The notes under the pieces were generated by a model, which worked only from the letters and a program-made list of their open reading frames with translations, was not told the origin of the DNA and did not search any database. 64,000 nt of DNA from Latilactobacillus sakei. GTDB lineage: Bacteria; Bacillota; Bacilli; Lactobacillales; Lactobacillaceae. The position numbers were made by a program, and so were the translations under genes. The stretch is from the NCBI GenBank assembly GCA_002953655.1, contig CP025839.1, positions 620,001 through 684,000 on the forward strand, read 5' to 3'. This document shows, in pieces, positions 63,672 through 64,000 of this stretch (the first letter of the stretch is position 1; each line of letters starts with the position of its first letter).

Positions 63672-64000
63672 CATGCTAGCAGTGCAGTTCCACAAAATGA
63701 GCCAACCAAAAATGCTCCTGCAGACTGCAGCTGTCGCCATCGCTTTTAAAATCCCTGGATGGGTGTTTCATCAAGGCCCCACGATTAATCATGCGGTGAT
63801 GATCGTCGTGCTGGTCGTGGTGATGTGTTGCGATTGGCTGTCGGGGTCGGTCCTCGCGCATCGGTCGCCGGTTATGCTCCACAACAGTCACTACGGCAAC
63901 GAGGCGATGATCCGCGACGCCATCATCGTTTTTATCTGCTTCGGCTTCATGGGGATGGACTTTGTACTCAAAAGTAAATCATTTCTATTCGCGGTCTTCA
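63646..64000 (+). CDS. phage holin, partial at the window end
   Basis: 118 codons visible from TTG 63646 (AAAGGAGG ~11 bp upstream), open to the last base. Helices at HAVMIVVLVVVMCCDWLSGS and AIIVFICFGFMGM, a basic/aromatic N-terminal part and NSHYGNEAMIRDA are typical of the toxin-secretion/phage-lysis holin family (Holin_4). Makes the membrane lesion for the lysin that should follow. The DNA here is strikingly GC-rich (about 63% in 63841-63900), unlike the rest of the prophage. Confidence 0.8.
   Translation, partial: MIVLQTLYDMLAVQFHKMSQPKMLLQTAAVAIAFKIPGWVFHQGPTINHAVMIVVLVVVMCCDWLSGSVLAHRSPVMLHNSHYGNEAMIRDAIIVFICFGFMGMDFVLKSKSFLFAVF

Larger units (their letters stand above)
30100..64000. 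mobile_element. siphovirus-type prophage, left end to beyond the window
   Basis: A leftward integrase at 30298 is followed by a lysogeny switch, early genes, an ArpU-type regulator and a full head and tail module in canonical order, up to the first lysis gene. The exact left attachment site between 30092 and about 30240 cannot be fixed because the right end is outside the window. The HNH, cos-like gap and P27-type small terminase suggest a cos-packaging phage. The lysin and right attachment site are missing only because the window ends. Confidence 0.93.

Noticed and set aside
1-64000. CRISPR arrays, rRNA or tRNA genes and intact insertion sequences.
   Set aside because: No regularly spaced direct repeats with unique spacers, no tRNA-like cloverleaf or rRNA sequence that I could recognise, and no transposase-like frame were seen.

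Overview
This window looks like a chromosome segment of a Latilactobacillus species (L. sakei or L. curvatus group). The reasons are its low-GC lactobacillar codon use and strong GGAGG ribosome binding sites, a WxL/LPXTG cell-surface cluster, and a class II bacteriocin regulatory locus whose pheromone leader (MMIFKKLSEKELQKISGG) is almost the sakacin P inducing-peptide leader as I remember it. The species is inferred from memory of families, not from a search. The first 30 kb is host chromosome. From about 30.1 kb to the end is a siphovirus-type prophage that runs off the right edge.

Host part. 1-2.0 kb: the end of an ABC-2 permease followed by a NarL-type two-component system. 2.1-4.7 kb: a DUF6506 protein, an OppA-like peptide-binding protein and an Ohr peroxidase. 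5.0-12.9 kb: a cell-surface (Csc/WxL) operon with a MarR-type regulator, a coiled-coil protein, a basic protein of unknown function, a signal peptidase I, an LRR-WxL giant, an LPXTG protein, two WxL proteins and a DUF916/DUF3324 anchor. The signal peptidase has no convincing start of its own; an A11 run in the gene before it would join the two by a -1 frameshift.

13.8-23.3 kb: a bacteriocin quorum-sensing and immunity locus. It has a double-glycine pheromone, an HPK10-type kinase, a LytTR response regulator, at least five candidate operator-promoters (ACGTT-type direct repeats 21 bp apart, with the -10 box 39-40 bp after the second repeat), several immunity-type genes, a frameshifted bacteriocin-like peptide and a degraded CPBP gene. 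No intact bacteriocin gene and no peptide-exporting ABC transporter are visible, so this looks like a sensing-plus-immunity regulon without production. One regulated promoter lies outside the main cluster, beyond the threonine dehydratase gene, in front of an intact CPBP protease gene. The rest of the host part holds an NADH oxidase, a membrane GDPD, a C69 dipeptidase and small membrane proteins.

Prophage. Leftward lysogeny module: integrase, a HEPN-like protein, a Ser-rich membrane protein, an ImmA-like protein and a CI-like repressor. The CI/Cro intergenic region holds three 19-bp operators spaced exactly 30 bp apart. Rightward early module: Cro, antirepressor, an HUH-type Rep protein beside a ~100-nt nested inverted repeat, a Dam methylase, many small proteins and an ArpU-like late regulator. 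One antisense cargo gene with three 20-residue repeats interrupts it. Late module: HNH, cos-like gap, TerS, TerL, portal, ClpP protease, capsid, connectors, tail tube, tail chaperones, tape measure, Dit, Tal, a tail protein with a complete metallophosphoesterase motif set, tail fibre-like proteins and the start of a holin. Capsid and tail tube both end at a C_CCA_AAA slippery site leading into near-duplicate Ig-like (Big_2) extensions; the tail chaperone gene ends at A_AAA_AAA. The lysin and right attachment site are outside the window.
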